From the NCBI GenBank assembly GCA_964560495.1, contig CAZLMM010000004.1:62001-126000 (forward strand): DNA of 64,000 nt, written 5' to 3'. Shown in pieces: positions 44,927 through 54,727 of the stretch (position 1 is the first letter of the stretch; each line of letters begins with the position of its first letter). A program made the translations under genes and the position numbers. Under the pieces are notes generated by a model that worked only from the letters and a program-made list of their open reading frames with translations, ran no database searches and was not told where the DNA came from. The stretch comes from UBA5069 sp964560495 (GTDB taxonomy: Bacteria; Chloroflexota; Anaerolineae; Caldilineales; Caldilineaceae).

Positions 44927-46431
44927 GATCTGAGAATAGGCCGCGCTGTGCTGTGAAGAAAAACGATCTGGGGCTGCATGTCGCCGGGAAGCTGCAACGC
45001 CTTTGGCAAACCCTGGCAATCCTTACCTTGATTCTGGCGCTGTGCACGCCTGCAAACATGAGCATCGCGCAAAGCAATCAAGTCTTTGGGCTGAGGGGGA
45101 GTCTCACACCGGCAGTCACCCAGTCTTTTGCCATGTTGTTCACCGATTCGGAAGGGAATCAATATGGGATGGTGGGCGCCACCCCGTTGATCGAGGCGCA
45201 GTTGAACGCGCTGGCGAGCCAACAGGCCACAATCAAAGTGTGGGGGCAGGTGCGCCCCCCCGATGACCTATCGGCGTTGCCGGTGATCGTCGTGAGCGAG
45301 CTCCTGTTGGACGCACAGCCGACGCCCTCCCCCATGCCTTCACCCATGAGCGGCGCCACTGCAACGATCTCGGTTTACGCCGCCTATGTACGTGCAGGCC
45401 CAGGTCAACAATACACGCCCTTGGGTTCCGTCACGCAGGGCGTTGTATGCCGGGTGATTGGGCGCAGCACCATGCCGGGTTGGTGGCAGCTCTCCTGCCC
45501 CACCATCACTGGATGGATCAAGGAAGGACTCTACACAATCCAGGGCGATGTCAGCCAGATTCCCCTGTTGTCAGTAGCGCCGGTCGCCGCGCCCAAAGAG
45601 CGATGGCGAGCGCAAGGCTATGCCAATCCTGACCTGGCTGGCTCGCCCACGGTGACATTCGATACGGCGACGATTGCCTATGACTGGGGCGCAGGTTCGC
45701 CCAATCCGGCGTTGCCATCGAATAATTTTTCCCTACGCTTCGAGCGAACGATTTCCTTTGCGCCCAACCTCTACCGCCTGGAGGCTATCTTTGATGACGG
45801 CGTGCGCGTCTATGTGGGGGGGCAATTGGTCATCGACGATTGGCGAGAAGGAACGGCGCGCAGCGCGGCCTGGCAAGGAAATCTAGCGGGCGAGCTGCCT
45901 CTGCGCGTCGATTATGTGGAGTATTCTGGTCTTGCCAAGCTATACTTTTCCTATCGCCAGGCGCCGTCGTCACCCGCCCCAACGCCGGCGCCGCTCGCCC
46001 AATCGCCCAGCGGCGCCTGGATCGCTACATACTATGGCAATCCAACCCTCAGTGGGCCTGCACTCCTCTCGCGTACGGAGCAACGCGGCGACCCTTACCC
46101 CCTCAACTACGAGTTCAGCCTGGGGTCGGCTGTCCCTGGCGTCGTGCCAGAAGACAACTGGTCGGCGCGCTGGCAAGGTCGCTTCTATTTCGAAGCCGGG
46201 GACTATCGCTTTCAGGCGCGGGGGAATGATGGGGTGCGCGTCTATCTGGATGGCATCCGCATCATTGACGCCTGGCCTAACACCCAGGACACAGTCAGCA
46301 ACGTGTTCTATGGCCTGGGCGCCGGTGAACACGAGGTCACGGTTGACTTTTATGATATCGGTGGATTGGCCTGGGTGCGCGCCTGGTGGGAGCGCCTTTT
46401 GCCTGATCGCGGCTCCAGTCGCGATCAGTGA
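44923..46431 (+). CDS. Secreted SH3 plus double PA14 protein
   Basis: A 502-residue exported protein. ATG 44923 overlaps the WG gene's TGA (ATGA). A signal segment (LAILTLILALCTPANMSIAQ) is followed by a small beta domain (residues 50-130), an SH3-type domain (ISVYAAYVRAGPGQQYTPLGSV) and two PA14 domains: FERTISFAPNLYRLEAIFDDGVRVYVGGQLVIDDW, and GRFYFEAGDYRFQARGNDGVRVYLDGIRIIDAW. PA14 domains usually bind carbohydrate. Together with the WG protein it probably forms a two-component surface unit. Confidence 0.85.
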   Translation: MRSENRPRCAVKKNDLGLHVAGKLQRLWQTLAILTLILALCTPANMSIAQSNQVFGLRGSLTPAVTQSFAMLFTDSEGNQYGMVGATPLIEAQLNALASQQATIKVWGQVRPPDDLSALPVIVVSELLLDAQPTPSPMPSPMSGATATISVYAAYVRAGPGQQYTPLGSVTQGVVCRVIGRSTMPGWWQLSCPTITGWIKEGLYTIQGDVSQIPLLSVAPVAAPKERWRAQGYANPDLAGSPTVTFDTATIAYDWGAGSPNPALPSNNFSLRFERTISFAPNLYRLEAIFDDGVRVYVGGQLVIDDWREGTARSAAWQGNLAGELPLRVDYVEYSGLAKLYFSYRQAPSSPAPTPAPLAQSPSGAWIATYYGNPTLSGPALLSRTEQRGDPYPLNYEFSLGSAVPGVVPEDNWSARWQGRFYFEAGDYRFQARGNDGVRVYLDGIRIIDAWPNTQDTVSNVFYGLGAGEHEVTVDFYDIGGLAWVRAWWERLLPDRGSSRDQ

Positions 46432-46492
46432 TGGAATCGGAAAAGTCCTGGTCAGCCCAAGAACTCCAGAGAGGCGTTATTTCTCTCATCAA

Positions 46493-46533
46493 TTTCATAA
46501 TAATTGACCTCTGAGCTTGTCGTGTGCTATACT
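46493..46533 (+). promoter_or_regulatory. Promoter P1 with shared 16-bp element
   Basis: TTTCATAATAATTGAC (46493-46508) contains the -35 box (TTGACC, 46504-46509). After 18 bp comes TATACT (46528-46533), preceded by GTGC as an extended -10. The same element, spacing and extended -10 recur at 48581-48621 before the SufR-like gene. It drives the first B12 radical SAM gene, 100 bp downstream. Confidence 0.7.
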
Positions 46534-46632
46534 CCCGACCACGATTCACTTGCCGATGTCGCAGCTGGGCGCGGCCACTCGTGTGGTTGCAGAGCGGCGA
46601 CGCTGGCTCCAGCATTTTCGGAGGCAATATCC

Positions 46633-48036
46633 ATGACGATCAGCTGGCCGTGGAGCAAACCCAAGCGCACATCCAAGATCCTTTGGCTCGATCTGGGGGA
46701 TCTGGGCGACCTGGTGAATCCGTCCGGCCCCCACGAGCAGTGGCAGGACCACGGGTTGGGGCTGTTGCGCACCATCCTGCACCAGAATGGCGTGCAAACC
46801 GACCTGGCGTCCACCCGCGCAGTCACCAGTTGGGAGCAACTTGCCTCTCAGTTGCGTGGTTACGACACGCTCATCATGAACGTGCGCTCCTACACCTTTC
46901 CTTCGGCCTACCGTTCGGCCAAGCTCTTCAAGGAACTCAATCCCAACAGCGTCATTCTGGCGGGCGGGATGCACGCCACCGTTGCGCCCGACGAGATGGC
47001 CGAGGTGCCGGAATTCGATCACATCTGCCAGGGACCCGGCGAAAAAGTCATCGTCGACCTGGTGCAGAATCCGGCCAGTTTTCCCCGCGTCTTTCAGGCA
47101 GAGGGTGCGCGTTCTATGACCGAATGGCCCATGATCGACCGGGAGCTATGGCCAAAGCCAGCAAGCTGGCGCACGACCCGCCGCTGGAAGTGGCGTTGGC
47201 CCATGGAACCGGAATGCGGCTGGGGACCGGGCCCGGTCGCCACCATCATCACCAGCCGCGTCTGTCCATGGCAATGCGTCTTTTGCAACGAGAACTCATA
47301 CATTCCCAATATGGGGCGACGTTCGGTGGATCAGGTCATTGACGAGCTGAACTACCTGGACCGTAAGTATGGCATTGGCTCGTTGGTAATCCACGACTCC
47401 ATGTTCTTCCAGAACCCCAAGTGGTTGAAAGAGTGGTTGGAAAAGTACCCAACCAAGACAAAACGCTGGAGCTATTGGGCCGCCGGTCGCGCTGACACGG
47501 TGCGTCAATGGCCGGATCTCTTCGAGGCGTTGGTGAAGGAGACCAACTGGCGCATCATCTCCATCGGCTTCGAGTCGGGCAGCGACCGCATCCTACGTCT
47601 GCTCAACAAAGAGTGCACAGAAGAGGACAACTATTTCGCCATCGATCTGGTCAATCGCATTGGCGATGAGATGGAGGCGAAGGGCGAGCAACCGCCCAAG
47701 TTCTGGTCGAACATTATGTTGGGCATTCCTGGCGAAACCCGCGAAGACGCCTTCAAGACCATGCGCATGCTCAAGCGGATGAAGCGAGTTTTTCCGTCGA
47801 TTGCTTTCTACGCGCCCTATCCTGGCTCGGCGTTGGGCAATCAACTCATCGCTGAGGGCAAGAGTCTGATGACCAAGGAGAATTACCATCGCTTCCCCGA
47901 TGACGAAAAAGTCAAGGGCATCGATTACAAGTTCTATCGAGAGCTTTTGGCCGGCAAATACGACGAGCAGATCAACCGCGGGCTACACGCAGTGCGCGGC
48001 GCGGATCTTTACCAGGGGACGTTGATCAAGGCGTGA
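46633..48036 (+). CDS. B12-binding radical SAM protein
   Basis: A 467-residue Fe-S enzyme of the cobalamin-dependent radical SAM class. The N-terminal part resembles a B12-binding domain (YDTLIMNVRSYTFPSAYRSAKLFKELNPNSVILAGGMHATVAPDEM). The radical SAM core has RVCPWQCVFCNENSYIPNMGRRSVDQVIDELNYL (CxxxCxxC) and the later block FESGSDRILRLLNKECTEEDN...LGIPGETREDAFKTM. Members methylate unactivated carbons or remodel lipids and natural products; the substrate is unknown. GGAGG is 8 nt before ATG 46633. Confidence 0.85.
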   Translation: MTISWPWSKPKRTSKILWLDLGDLGDLVNPSGPHEQWQDHGLGLLRTILHQNGVQTDLASTRAVTSWEQLASQLRGYDTLIMNVRSYTFPSAYRSAKLFKELNPNSVILAGGMHATVAPDEMAEVPEFDHICQGPGEKVIVDLVQNPASFPRVFQAEGARSMTEWPMIDRELWPKPASWRTTRRWKWRWPMEPECGWGPGPVATIITSRVCPWQCVFCNENSYIPNMGRRSVDQVIDELNYLDRKYGIGSLVIHDSMFFQNPKWLKEWLEKYPTKTKRWSYWAAGRADTVRQWPDLFEALVKETNWRIISIGFESGSDRILRLLNKECTEEDNYFAIDLVNRIGDEMEAKGEQPPKFWSNIMLGIPGETREDAFKTMRMLKRMKRVFPSIAFYAPYPGSALGNQLIAEGKSLMTKENYHRFPDDEKVKGIDYKFYRELLAGKYDEQINRGLHAVRGADLYQGTLIKA

Positions 48037-48058
48037 TGATGAAAACATCTTTACATCA

Positions 48059-48265
48059 ATGAGCAGCTTTAGCAACCCACACTACATGTACCTCTTCGAT
48101 CTGAAGAGCGGCAAGAAAAAACTGGCATACGGTCAGTCGCCAGAGGACGCCCTGGAAATACTCCGCATTCGACTGAGCGATGCGGAAATGAACGAGATCG
48201 TTGTCGACAGTTTCACCAAGATATCCCAACGTGAAATGCAAAAGTACGTGCATGACCTGGGGTGA
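48059..48265 (+). CDS. Small hypothetical protein
   Basis: A 68-residue protein (SNPHYMYLFDLKSGKKKLAYGQSPEDALEILRIRLSDAEMNEIV...). No family recognised, no signal or membrane segment. It follows the B12 radical SAM gene by 22 bp, and its TGA overlaps the GTG of the next frame (GTGA). Lacks a strong ribosome site. Codon use fits a real gene. Confidence 0.55.
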   Translation: MSSFSNPHYMYLFDLKSGKKKLAYGQSPEDALEILRIRLSDAEMNEIVVDSFTKISQREMQKYVHDLG

Positions 48266-48570
48266 TATTGAACAGTTCAATCTTGTCGGTGGAAGAGGCG
48301 AACCTCATGGTTGCGTTGGCGCAAGGCGCAACGCTCAAGGTGCATCGCACGATGGACGGCGACAAGAGCTATGCTCTATACACTCTTGACGACGCAATCA
48401 AGAGGCCGATTTCTGGCTCTATTGTGGAGTCGCTCGCCAGGAAGCGCCTGATCGCCAGCAATATGAAATTTCCGGCGGCGACCTTCTTGCTCACCGCGCG
48501 AGGGGTGAACATCGTCGAAGGCATGGGAAAGAGCAAGAGCGTAGCAGTCGCCAGCAGGATTGATGAATAA
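48262..48570 (+). CDS. Small hypothetical protein, possible winged helix
   Basis: A 102-residue protein starting at a GTG overlapping the previous stop. The pattern ALYTLDDAIKRPISGSIVESLARKRLI followed by FLLTARGVNIVEG resembles a small winged-helix fold (two helices, then a beta hairpin), but the match is only by eye. It ends 22 bp before promoter P2. Probably the last gene of the operon begun by the B12 radical SAM gene. Confidence 0.5.
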   Translation: MILNSSILSVEEANLMVALAQGATLKVHRTMDGDKSYALYTLDDAIKRPISGSIVESLARKRLIASNMKFPAATFLLTARGVNIVEGMGKSKSVAVASRIDE

Positions 48571-48580
48571 TTCTCAATAT

Positions 48581-48621
48581 TTTCATAATAATTGACGAAA
48601 TGCGATTGGCTGTGCTATAGT
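48581..48621 (+). promoter_or_regulatory. Promoter P2 with shared 16-bp element
   Basis: TTTCATAATAATTGAC (48581-48596) with TTGACG at 48592-48597, 18-bp spacer, TATAGT (48616-48621) with GTGC before it. Copy of the layout at 46493-46533. It precedes the SufR-like regulator gene by 47 bp, which fits autoregulation. Confidence 0.7.
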
Positions 48622-48667
48622 GTTTGTCATGTGATGTAGGCGGCGATGGAGCAAGGGGTCATCCCTG

Positions 48668-49408
48668 GTGCACTCGGTACGTAAGCGTATTCTCGAAATA
48701 CTCAAGCAGCGCAATGGCGCCACCGTGGCGGAGCTGGCCGAGGCTCTGGAAATGGCGCCTGTTTCTGTGCGTCATCACCTGGACATCCTGCAAGGCGATA
48801 GCCTCATTCGTGTTGAACGGGTGGAGCGCAGCGGCGGCGTCGGTCGGCCACAGCAGGTCTACGCGCTGACAGAGGAAGCGGGCGATTATTTTCCCAACAA
48901 CTTTGCGGCGCTGGCGAGCAACCTGGTGCGCCAGATCAAACATATCCTGTCCGACGAACAGGTCGAGTGCGTCTTTCGCAATATGGCCCATGATCTTGCC
49001 GAGCAATTCGAGCGCAATGAACCGAACGATTTATGTCTTGAGCAGCGGCTCGATCACATCGCCGACTTCCTGAATGAACGAGGCTATCTGGCGAGTTGGG
49101 AATCGGACGAAGGGGACCCTGCGGGGAGTTATCTGCTTCACAAGCACAATTGCCCCTACGCGGGCGTCTCTGACGAGTATCACGAGTTATGTTTGATGGA
49201 TGAGACGCTCGTGAATCTACTCGTAGATCGGCCCTGTCAGCGTGTGAGTCATATGGCGACCAATGATCACTGCTGCACCTACCGTATTGGCGAAGCAGTG
49301 CAATCGGGCGCGACGACCGCGATACGACTTCACGAGGTTGAGCCGTACAGCAAAGTGCAAGATGTGGGCGTCAAATCTCCGCGTAACGTCGTTCTTCTGG
49401 TTGCATGA
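48668..49408 (+). CDS. SufR-like Fe-S sensing transcription regulator
   Basis: A 246-residue regulator. Residues 1-75 form a winged helix-turn-helix (RILEILKQRNGATVAELAEALEMAPVSVRHHLDILQGDSLIRVERVERSGGVGRPQQVYALT). The C-terminal half holds a Cys cluster, Cys162-x12-Cys175-x14-Cys190-x11-Cys202-Cys203, close to the Cx12Cx13Cx14C pattern of SufR, which binds a [4Fe-4S] cluster and represses Fe-S assembly genes. Start at GTG 48668 with AAGGGG 9 nt upstream. It is followed by moaA and Fe-S carrier genes, so it probably senses Fe-S status and controls this island. Confidence 0.8.
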   Translation: MHSVRKRILEILKQRNGATVAELAEALEMAPVSVRHHLDILQGDSLIRVERVERSGGVGRPQQVYALTEEAGDYFPNNFAALASNLVRQIKHILSDEQVECVFRNMAHDLAEQFERNEPNDLCLEQRLDHIADFLNERGYLASWESDEGDPAGSYLLHKHNCPYAGVSDEYHELCLMDETLVNLLVDRPCQRVSHMATNDHCCTYRIGEAVQSGATTAIRLHEVEPYSKVQDVGVKSPRNVVLLVA

Positions 49409-49457
49409 TGAGGTCGTAGCCGGTGGGCTGTGTCGCAATTGGGCGAGGATAGACAAG

Positions 49458-50534
49458 ATGACCAGGCAACGTCTTTCGATGAGTAGCATCAACTTGTTTC
49501 ACAATCAGTTTGGCGCGGTGCGCATGACGCCGCCTGGCCCATACGCTATCGAATCGATGCACGATTCTTTTGGCCGGCGCATCAACTATCTGCGCATCAG
49601 CCTCACCGATGCATGCAACCTGCGCTGCGTCTACTGTATGCCCGAAGACCAGACCTTCATGCAGCGCAGTCACTTGATGACGGACGAAGAGCTACTCTTC
49701 CTGGTGCGCGTGGGGGCCAGTCTGGGCGTGAACAAGATTCGTCTGACCGGCGGCGAGCCAACGGTGCGGCCCAACGTTGTGGAGCTGGTGCGAGAGATCG
49801 CACACACGCCGGGCGTCACCGATCTGGCGATGACGACGAATGGCTTGCAGCTTGCCAAGCTGGCCCAACCCCTGGCCGACGCAGGACTGAAGCGGGTGAA
49901 CATCAGCATCGATACGCTCGATCCACAGAAGTTTCAGCGCATCACCCGCTGGGGCCACATTGACGACGTGTGGCGCGCGATTCGCGCTGCTGAAGAAGCT
50001 GGCCTTACGCCCCTCAAGCTCAACTCGGTGGTGGTGCGCCATTTCAATGACGGCCAGGATATGATCGACTTGGCGAGCCTTACCCTGGAGAATGATTGGG
50101 AAGTGCGCTTCATCGAAATGATGCCCTTTGGGGAGATCACCGAATTTCAGCAAACCAATGTGGTGACATATCACGAGATGCGCGAACGCATCGAGGCAGT
50201 TTTCGGTCCGCTGGAAGAAGCCAGCTACGACTTCACCGATCCCAGCCGCCCTTTCCGCATCCCGGGAGCGATGGGGGCGCTGGGTTTCATCAGCAGCGTG
50301 ACGGAGCCTTTCTGCCAGGGCTGTGGTCGGGTGCGGTTGACTGCCGACGGCAAGCTGCGTCTCTGCCTGTTGCGCGAAGATGAGGTGGACCTATTGACGC
50401 CGTTGCGTCAGGGAGCATCCTTCGATGAGATGCGCGACTTGATGCGCGAAGGTGCATTTCACAAACCGTGGGGCCATAGTCTTTCTCAGGGGCTTGTTGC
50501 TGAGAATCGGGCGATGAATCAGATTGGCGGGTGA
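49458..50534 (+). CDS. moaA: GTP 3',8-cyclase (molybdenum cofactor biosynthesis)
   Basis: A 358-residue radical SAM enzyme that starts molybdopterin synthesis from GTP. The first cluster motif is CNLRCVYCMPE, the second EPFCQGCGRVRLTADGKLRLCLL; KIRLTGGEPTVRP and the C-terminal Gly-Gly needed for activity are present (MNQIGG). ATG 49458 is preceded by GAGGAT; 49479 is a possible alternative. It lies 49 bp after the SufR-like gene. No other mo-cofactor genes are in the window. Confidence 0.9.
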   Translation: MTRQRLSMSSINLFHNQFGAVRMTPPGPYAIESMHDSFGRRINYLRISLTDACNLRCVYCMPEDQTFMQRSHLMTDEELLFLVRVGASLGVNKIRLTGGEPTVRPNVVELVREIAHTPGVTDLAMTTNGLQLAKLAQPLADAGLKRVNISIDTLDPQKFQRITRWGHIDDVWRAIRAAEEAGLTPLKLNSVVVRHFNDGQDMIDLASLTLENDWEVRFIEMMPFGEITEFQQTNVVTYHEMRERIEAVFGPLEEASYDFTDPSRPFRIPGAMGALGFISSVTEPFCQGCGRVRLTADGKLRLCLLREDEVDLLTPLRQGASFDEMRDLMREGAFHKPWGHSLSQGLVAENRAMNQIGG

Positions 50535-50632
50535 CGGTTGAAGAGACGACAATGATCAAATTACTCCGCTGCGCTTGCTTTGAAACCGGAAGTTTTCATC
50601 CTCCGAAAATTTTTGATGTTATACTGCGGTTG

Positions 50633-50679
50633 CTTTGAGACCAGGAGTTTTTGGCCTGCGAAAACTTCTGGTCTCAAAG
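50633..50679 (+). other. Long hairpin in the leader of the A-type carrier gene
   Basis: CTTTGAGACCAGGAGTTTT (50633-50651) pairs with AAAACTTCTGGTCTCAAAG (50661-50679), 19 bp with one G-U pair and a 9-nt loop. A decayed copy of the same motif (GCTTTGAAACCGGAAGTTTT, 50577-50596) lies just upstream. There is no T run after it. The rest of 50535-50753 holds only the ribosome site AAGGAG. Confidence 0.6.
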
Positions 50680-50753
50680 AGAGCAACCATCACTGATTTG
50701 GTTTCAGACAATGTATTTGTTTTCGTGATACATGATAAAGGAGAGAACGAACA

Positions 50754-51125
50754 ATGATCACCTTGACGACATCGGCTGCAGATAAGCTGGGCGGAATCAT
50801 GACGCAAAAAGGGCTGGCGCAAAGCCATGCACTGCGCGTCTTTGTGCGCGGCGGCGGCTGCGGCGGTATGCAATATGGCATGACCTTCGACGAGCCGCGC
50901 GACGACGACGAAATCTACGAACAGCACGGTCTGCGCGTCATCGTCGATCCCACGAGCGTCTTCTACATCGACGGCGCCAATATCGACTACGTGGATAACT
51001 TGATGGGCGGCGGTTTCCACATCGAGAACCCCCAGGCCGTCAGTTCGTGCGGCTGTGGCAGCAGCTTCCGCACGGCCAAGAGCCACACTGGCGAAGAAAC
51101 GCCGCAAAGTTGCGGCCACCATTAA
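50754..51125 (+). CDS. A-type iron-sulfur carrier (IscA/ErpA/HesB family)
   Basis: A 123-residue Fe-S cluster carrier. The family body is intact (ITLTTSAADKLGGIMTQKG, LRVFVRGGGCGGMQYGMTFDEP, FYIDGANIDYVDNLMGGGFHIENP) and the three Cys are there: one in GGCGG and two in SCGCGSSF. A longer than usual tail ends QSCGHH, with another Cys and two His. AAGGAG is well placed before ATG 50754. It heads a run of DUF2203, Nfu and rhodanese genes. Confidence 0.9.
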   Translation: MITLTTSAADKLGGIMTQKGLAQSHALRVFVRGGGCGGMQYGMTFDEPRDDDEIYEQHGLRVIVDPTSVFYIDGANIDYVDNLMGGGFHIENPQAVSSCGCGSSFRTAKSHTGEETPQSCGHH

Positions 51126-51130
51126 GATCT

Positions 51131-51189
51131 ACGGTTTACGATTTACGAACATTGTGCGGAGCGCCAGTTTTTCGTAAATCGTAAACCGT
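51131..51189. repeat. Perfect 19-bp inverted repeat
   Basis: ACGGTTTACGATTTACGAA (51131-51149) and its exact reverse complement (51171-51189) flank a 21-nt loop between the A-type carrier and DUF2203 genes. The arm is itself made of TTTACG repeats. Probably a dispersed palindromic element that also folds in the mRNA. Confidence 0.7.
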
Positions 51190-51206
51190 AAATCACAAAT
51201 CGCCCC

Positions 51207-51599
51207 ATGCACGCCCGCCACTTTACGCTCACTGAAGCGCGCGCCCTGTTGCCAAAAGTCAAGGAATTGATGCACGCGGCGCAGATGGCGCGCAGCGAAA
51301 TTTTGCGCCTGCGCCCGGAAATTTGGCCCGTGCTGCGCAGCGCAGCTCTGAACGGCGGCAGCCGTGAAGCCGGCGAGGTACTTGTTCAGTTCCAAAAACT
51401 GGAGGCTGGCGTCAAGGGCATCCTGGCGCTGGGCGTGGTGGTGAAGGATGTGGACGCCGGGCTGGTGGATTTCTTGGGTACGCGCGCCGAACGCGACATT
51501 TATCTTTGTTGGCGCTATGGCGAAGACGACATTCGTTACTGGCATGAGCTGGACACTGGTTTCGCTGGACGTCAGCCAATCGATCTTTATGTCAGATGA
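51207..51599 (+). CDS. DUF2203 family protein
   Basis: A 130-residue cytoplasmic protein. The family markers are HFTLTEARALLPKVKELM at the start and DAGLVDFLGTRAERDIYLCWRYGEDDIRYWHELDTGFAGRQPID at the end. DUF2203 proteins have a helical hairpin and a short beta tail and are widespread in Chloroflexota and Firmicutes; function unknown. Its place between two Fe-S carrier genes suggests a link to cluster assembly, which is inference only. Confidence 0.8.
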   Translation: MHARHFTLTEARALLPKVKELMHAAQMARSEILRLRPEIWPVLRSAALNGGSREAGEVLVQFQKLEAGVKGILALGVVVKDVDAGLVDFLGTRAERDIYLCWRYGEDDIRYWHELDTGFAGRQPIDLYVR

Positions 51600-51627
51600 T
51601 CTTTGTGTCAGATGAGATGAGCATTTC

Positions 51628-51927
51628 ATGGTTGTCAGCAGCAATGAGACAATTGAAAACGACATCCAGGCTGTACTCGATGAGTATCGACCCATACTTT
51701 ATTTAGATGGCGGCGATGTCGAAGTGATCGAATTGGACAATAAGGGTGTCGTACACCTACGCATGATGGGCGCATGCATCGACTGCCCTATCAGCTTGTT
51801 GACGATGAAACTTGGTATCCAGCGGCTGCTGAAAGAGAAATTTCCCGGCGTTGTCAATGGCGTCAACGCCATCACCGATATTGATATTTCGGCATTATAT
51901 CGCCGAAGCAACGAACCGATTTCGTAG
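51628..51927 (+). CDS. NifU C-terminal (Nfu) domain Fe-S carrier
   Basis: A 99-residue protein made of the Nfu domain only: IQAVLDEYRPILYLDGGDVEVIELDNKGVVHLRMMGACIDCPISLLTMKLGIQRLLKEKFPG. The CxxC (CIDC) binds a [4Fe-4S] cluster between two subunits for transfer to apo-proteins. It overlaps no neighbour; the rhodanese gene starts 6 bp after its stop. Its likely clients are the radical SAM enzymes around it. Confidence 0.9.
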   Translation: MVVSSNETIENDIQAVLDEYRPILYLDGGDVEVIELDNKGVVHLRMMGACIDCPISLLTMKLGIQRLLKEKFPGVVNGVNAITDIDISALYRRSNEPIS

Positions 51928-51933
51928 GAACAC

Positions 51934-52293
51934 ATGCCCAACCCTTTTGGCGCGCCAGAGATCACAGTCAAGGATGTGCACTACAAGCGCAAAGCCGGCG
52001 AAGATTTCGTGTGGCTGGATGTACGCGAGCCGTGGGAGTTCGCCCGGGTGCGGATTCGCGATGAGCGGGTTGTATTGACGCCTATCAGCGATCTGATGCA
52101 GCGCGAGGTAAGGGGCGCGTCGCTGGACGCCATCGACAAAAATGCAGAGATCATTGTGCTCTGTCACCATGGAATTCGCAGCGCGCAGGTGGTGGTGTGG
52201 CTGCGCCAACAAGGCTGGGGCAAGGCAGTGAGTATGGCCGGCGGCGTCGATGCCTGGGCAAGGGAAATCGACCCATCTATCGGCGTCTATTGA
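51934..52293 (+). CDS. Rhodanese-like sulfurtransferase
   Basis: A 119-residue single rhodanese domain: VWLDVREPWEFARVRI at the start, the active-site loop LCHHGIRSAQ with its Cys, then SMAGGVDAWAREID. Such proteins carry sulfur as a Cys persulfide. Six bp after the Nfu gene, so probably one operon; it may deliver sulfur for cluster building. Confidence 0.9.
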   Translation: MPNPFGAPEITVKDVHYKRKAGEDFVWLDVREPWEFARVRIRDERVVLTPISDLMQREVRGASLDAIDKNAEIIVLCHHGIRSAQVVVWLRQQGWGKAVSMAGGVDAWAREIDPSIGVY

Positions 52294-52370
52294 TCCTGAG
52301 TGTATCGAGATATTGAGATGTACTCCACCAATGTTCGACTGTTTGACGATCCTGTCAGGAGGGACTGTTT

Positions 52371-53876
<1,506 letters not shown>

Positions 53877-53919
53877 CGTTCGGGTTCAGCTCTGGCGTAT
53901 GTCAGGACGAGGCGACACA

Positions 53920-54714
53920 ATGATTACCAGACAGGACGTTGCAGAGACGACGACCAACGGCCCACCAGCAGAGACATTGGATTGGTCCTTTGGTTGGCGC
54001 TATGAGCTTGTGCGCACCAAGACCGGCGCAACGAAACATATCCGCGTTCCGCTGACGCCCGAAGAGGCGCGCCACCCGGAAGAAGGGTATATCACGCCCG
54101 AACGCACCGAACACGATTTTTACAGCGACGATCTGTGTGACATGTTGCGCGCCCACTATGCCGACAAGACTGATGTGGCTGTCTTTCGCAATCTCATTTT
54201 CCGATGGGATCGCCCAGATGTGGGCAACTATGCGCCCGATGTGGCAGTCGTTGCGCCGGTGCGCGACCGCGACAAGAATCGTTCGCTTTTTGTGGTGGCC
54301 GATGAAGGCGTGAGACCGCTCCTCGTCATCGAGGTCGTCTCGCGCAACACGCGTCGCTGGGATCGCGTCGATAAGGTGCGCGACTACGCCCTGGTTGGCG
54401 TGCAGGAATACGTTTATCTGGATGTGTGGGAGCGTCGCGGGCAGACCCAATATGAGCTTGCCGGTTTTCGTCTGGAGGATGGGCGTTATTTGCCCATTCT
54501 GCCCGATGAGGATGGCGCGATCTTCTTGCAAACAGTCAATTTGCGTATCGGCCTGGAGAATGGCCGCGTGTGGCTGGAAGACGCAGAGACCGGCCAGGAC
54601 CTGTTGACGAATGTGCAGGCGCAAAATGCTTTACGCGCCGCAAAGGCGCACATCGCTGCGCTGGAAGCCGAACTGGCCACGCAGCGTCAGCCGAACAACG
54701 CCAACACCGATTAA
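53920..54714 (+). CDS. Uma2 family nuclease-fold protein (DUF820)
   Basis: A 264-residue protein of the PD-(D/E)XK-fold Uma2 family, abundant in Chloroflexota and cyanobacteria. Family blocks are VGNYAPDVAVVAPVRDRDKNRSLF, RPLLVIEVVSRNTRRWDRVDKVRDYALVGVQEYVYLDVWER and GYITPERTEHDFYSDDLCD. The C-terminus ends in a coiled coil (LRAAKAHIAALEAELA). Nuclease activity is supposed, not proven. ATG 53920 has GAGG 9 nt upstream. The gene sits between the two B12 radical SAM paralogues and its stop is 13 bp before the second. Confidence 0.85.
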   Translation: MITRQDVAETTTNGPPAETLDWSFGWRYELVRTKTGATKHIRVPLTPEEARHPEEGYITPERTEHDFYSDDLCDMLRAHYADKTDVAVFRNLIFRWDRPDVGNYAPDVAVVAPVRDRDKNRSLFVVADEGVRPLLVIEVVSRNTRRWDRVDKVRDYALVGVQEYVYLDVWERRGQTQYELAGFRLEDGRYLPILPDEDGAIFLQTVNLRIGLENGRVWLEDAETGQDLLTNVQAQNALRAAKAHIAALEAELATQRQPNNANTD

Positions 54715-54727
54715 GGAATCTGAGTTT

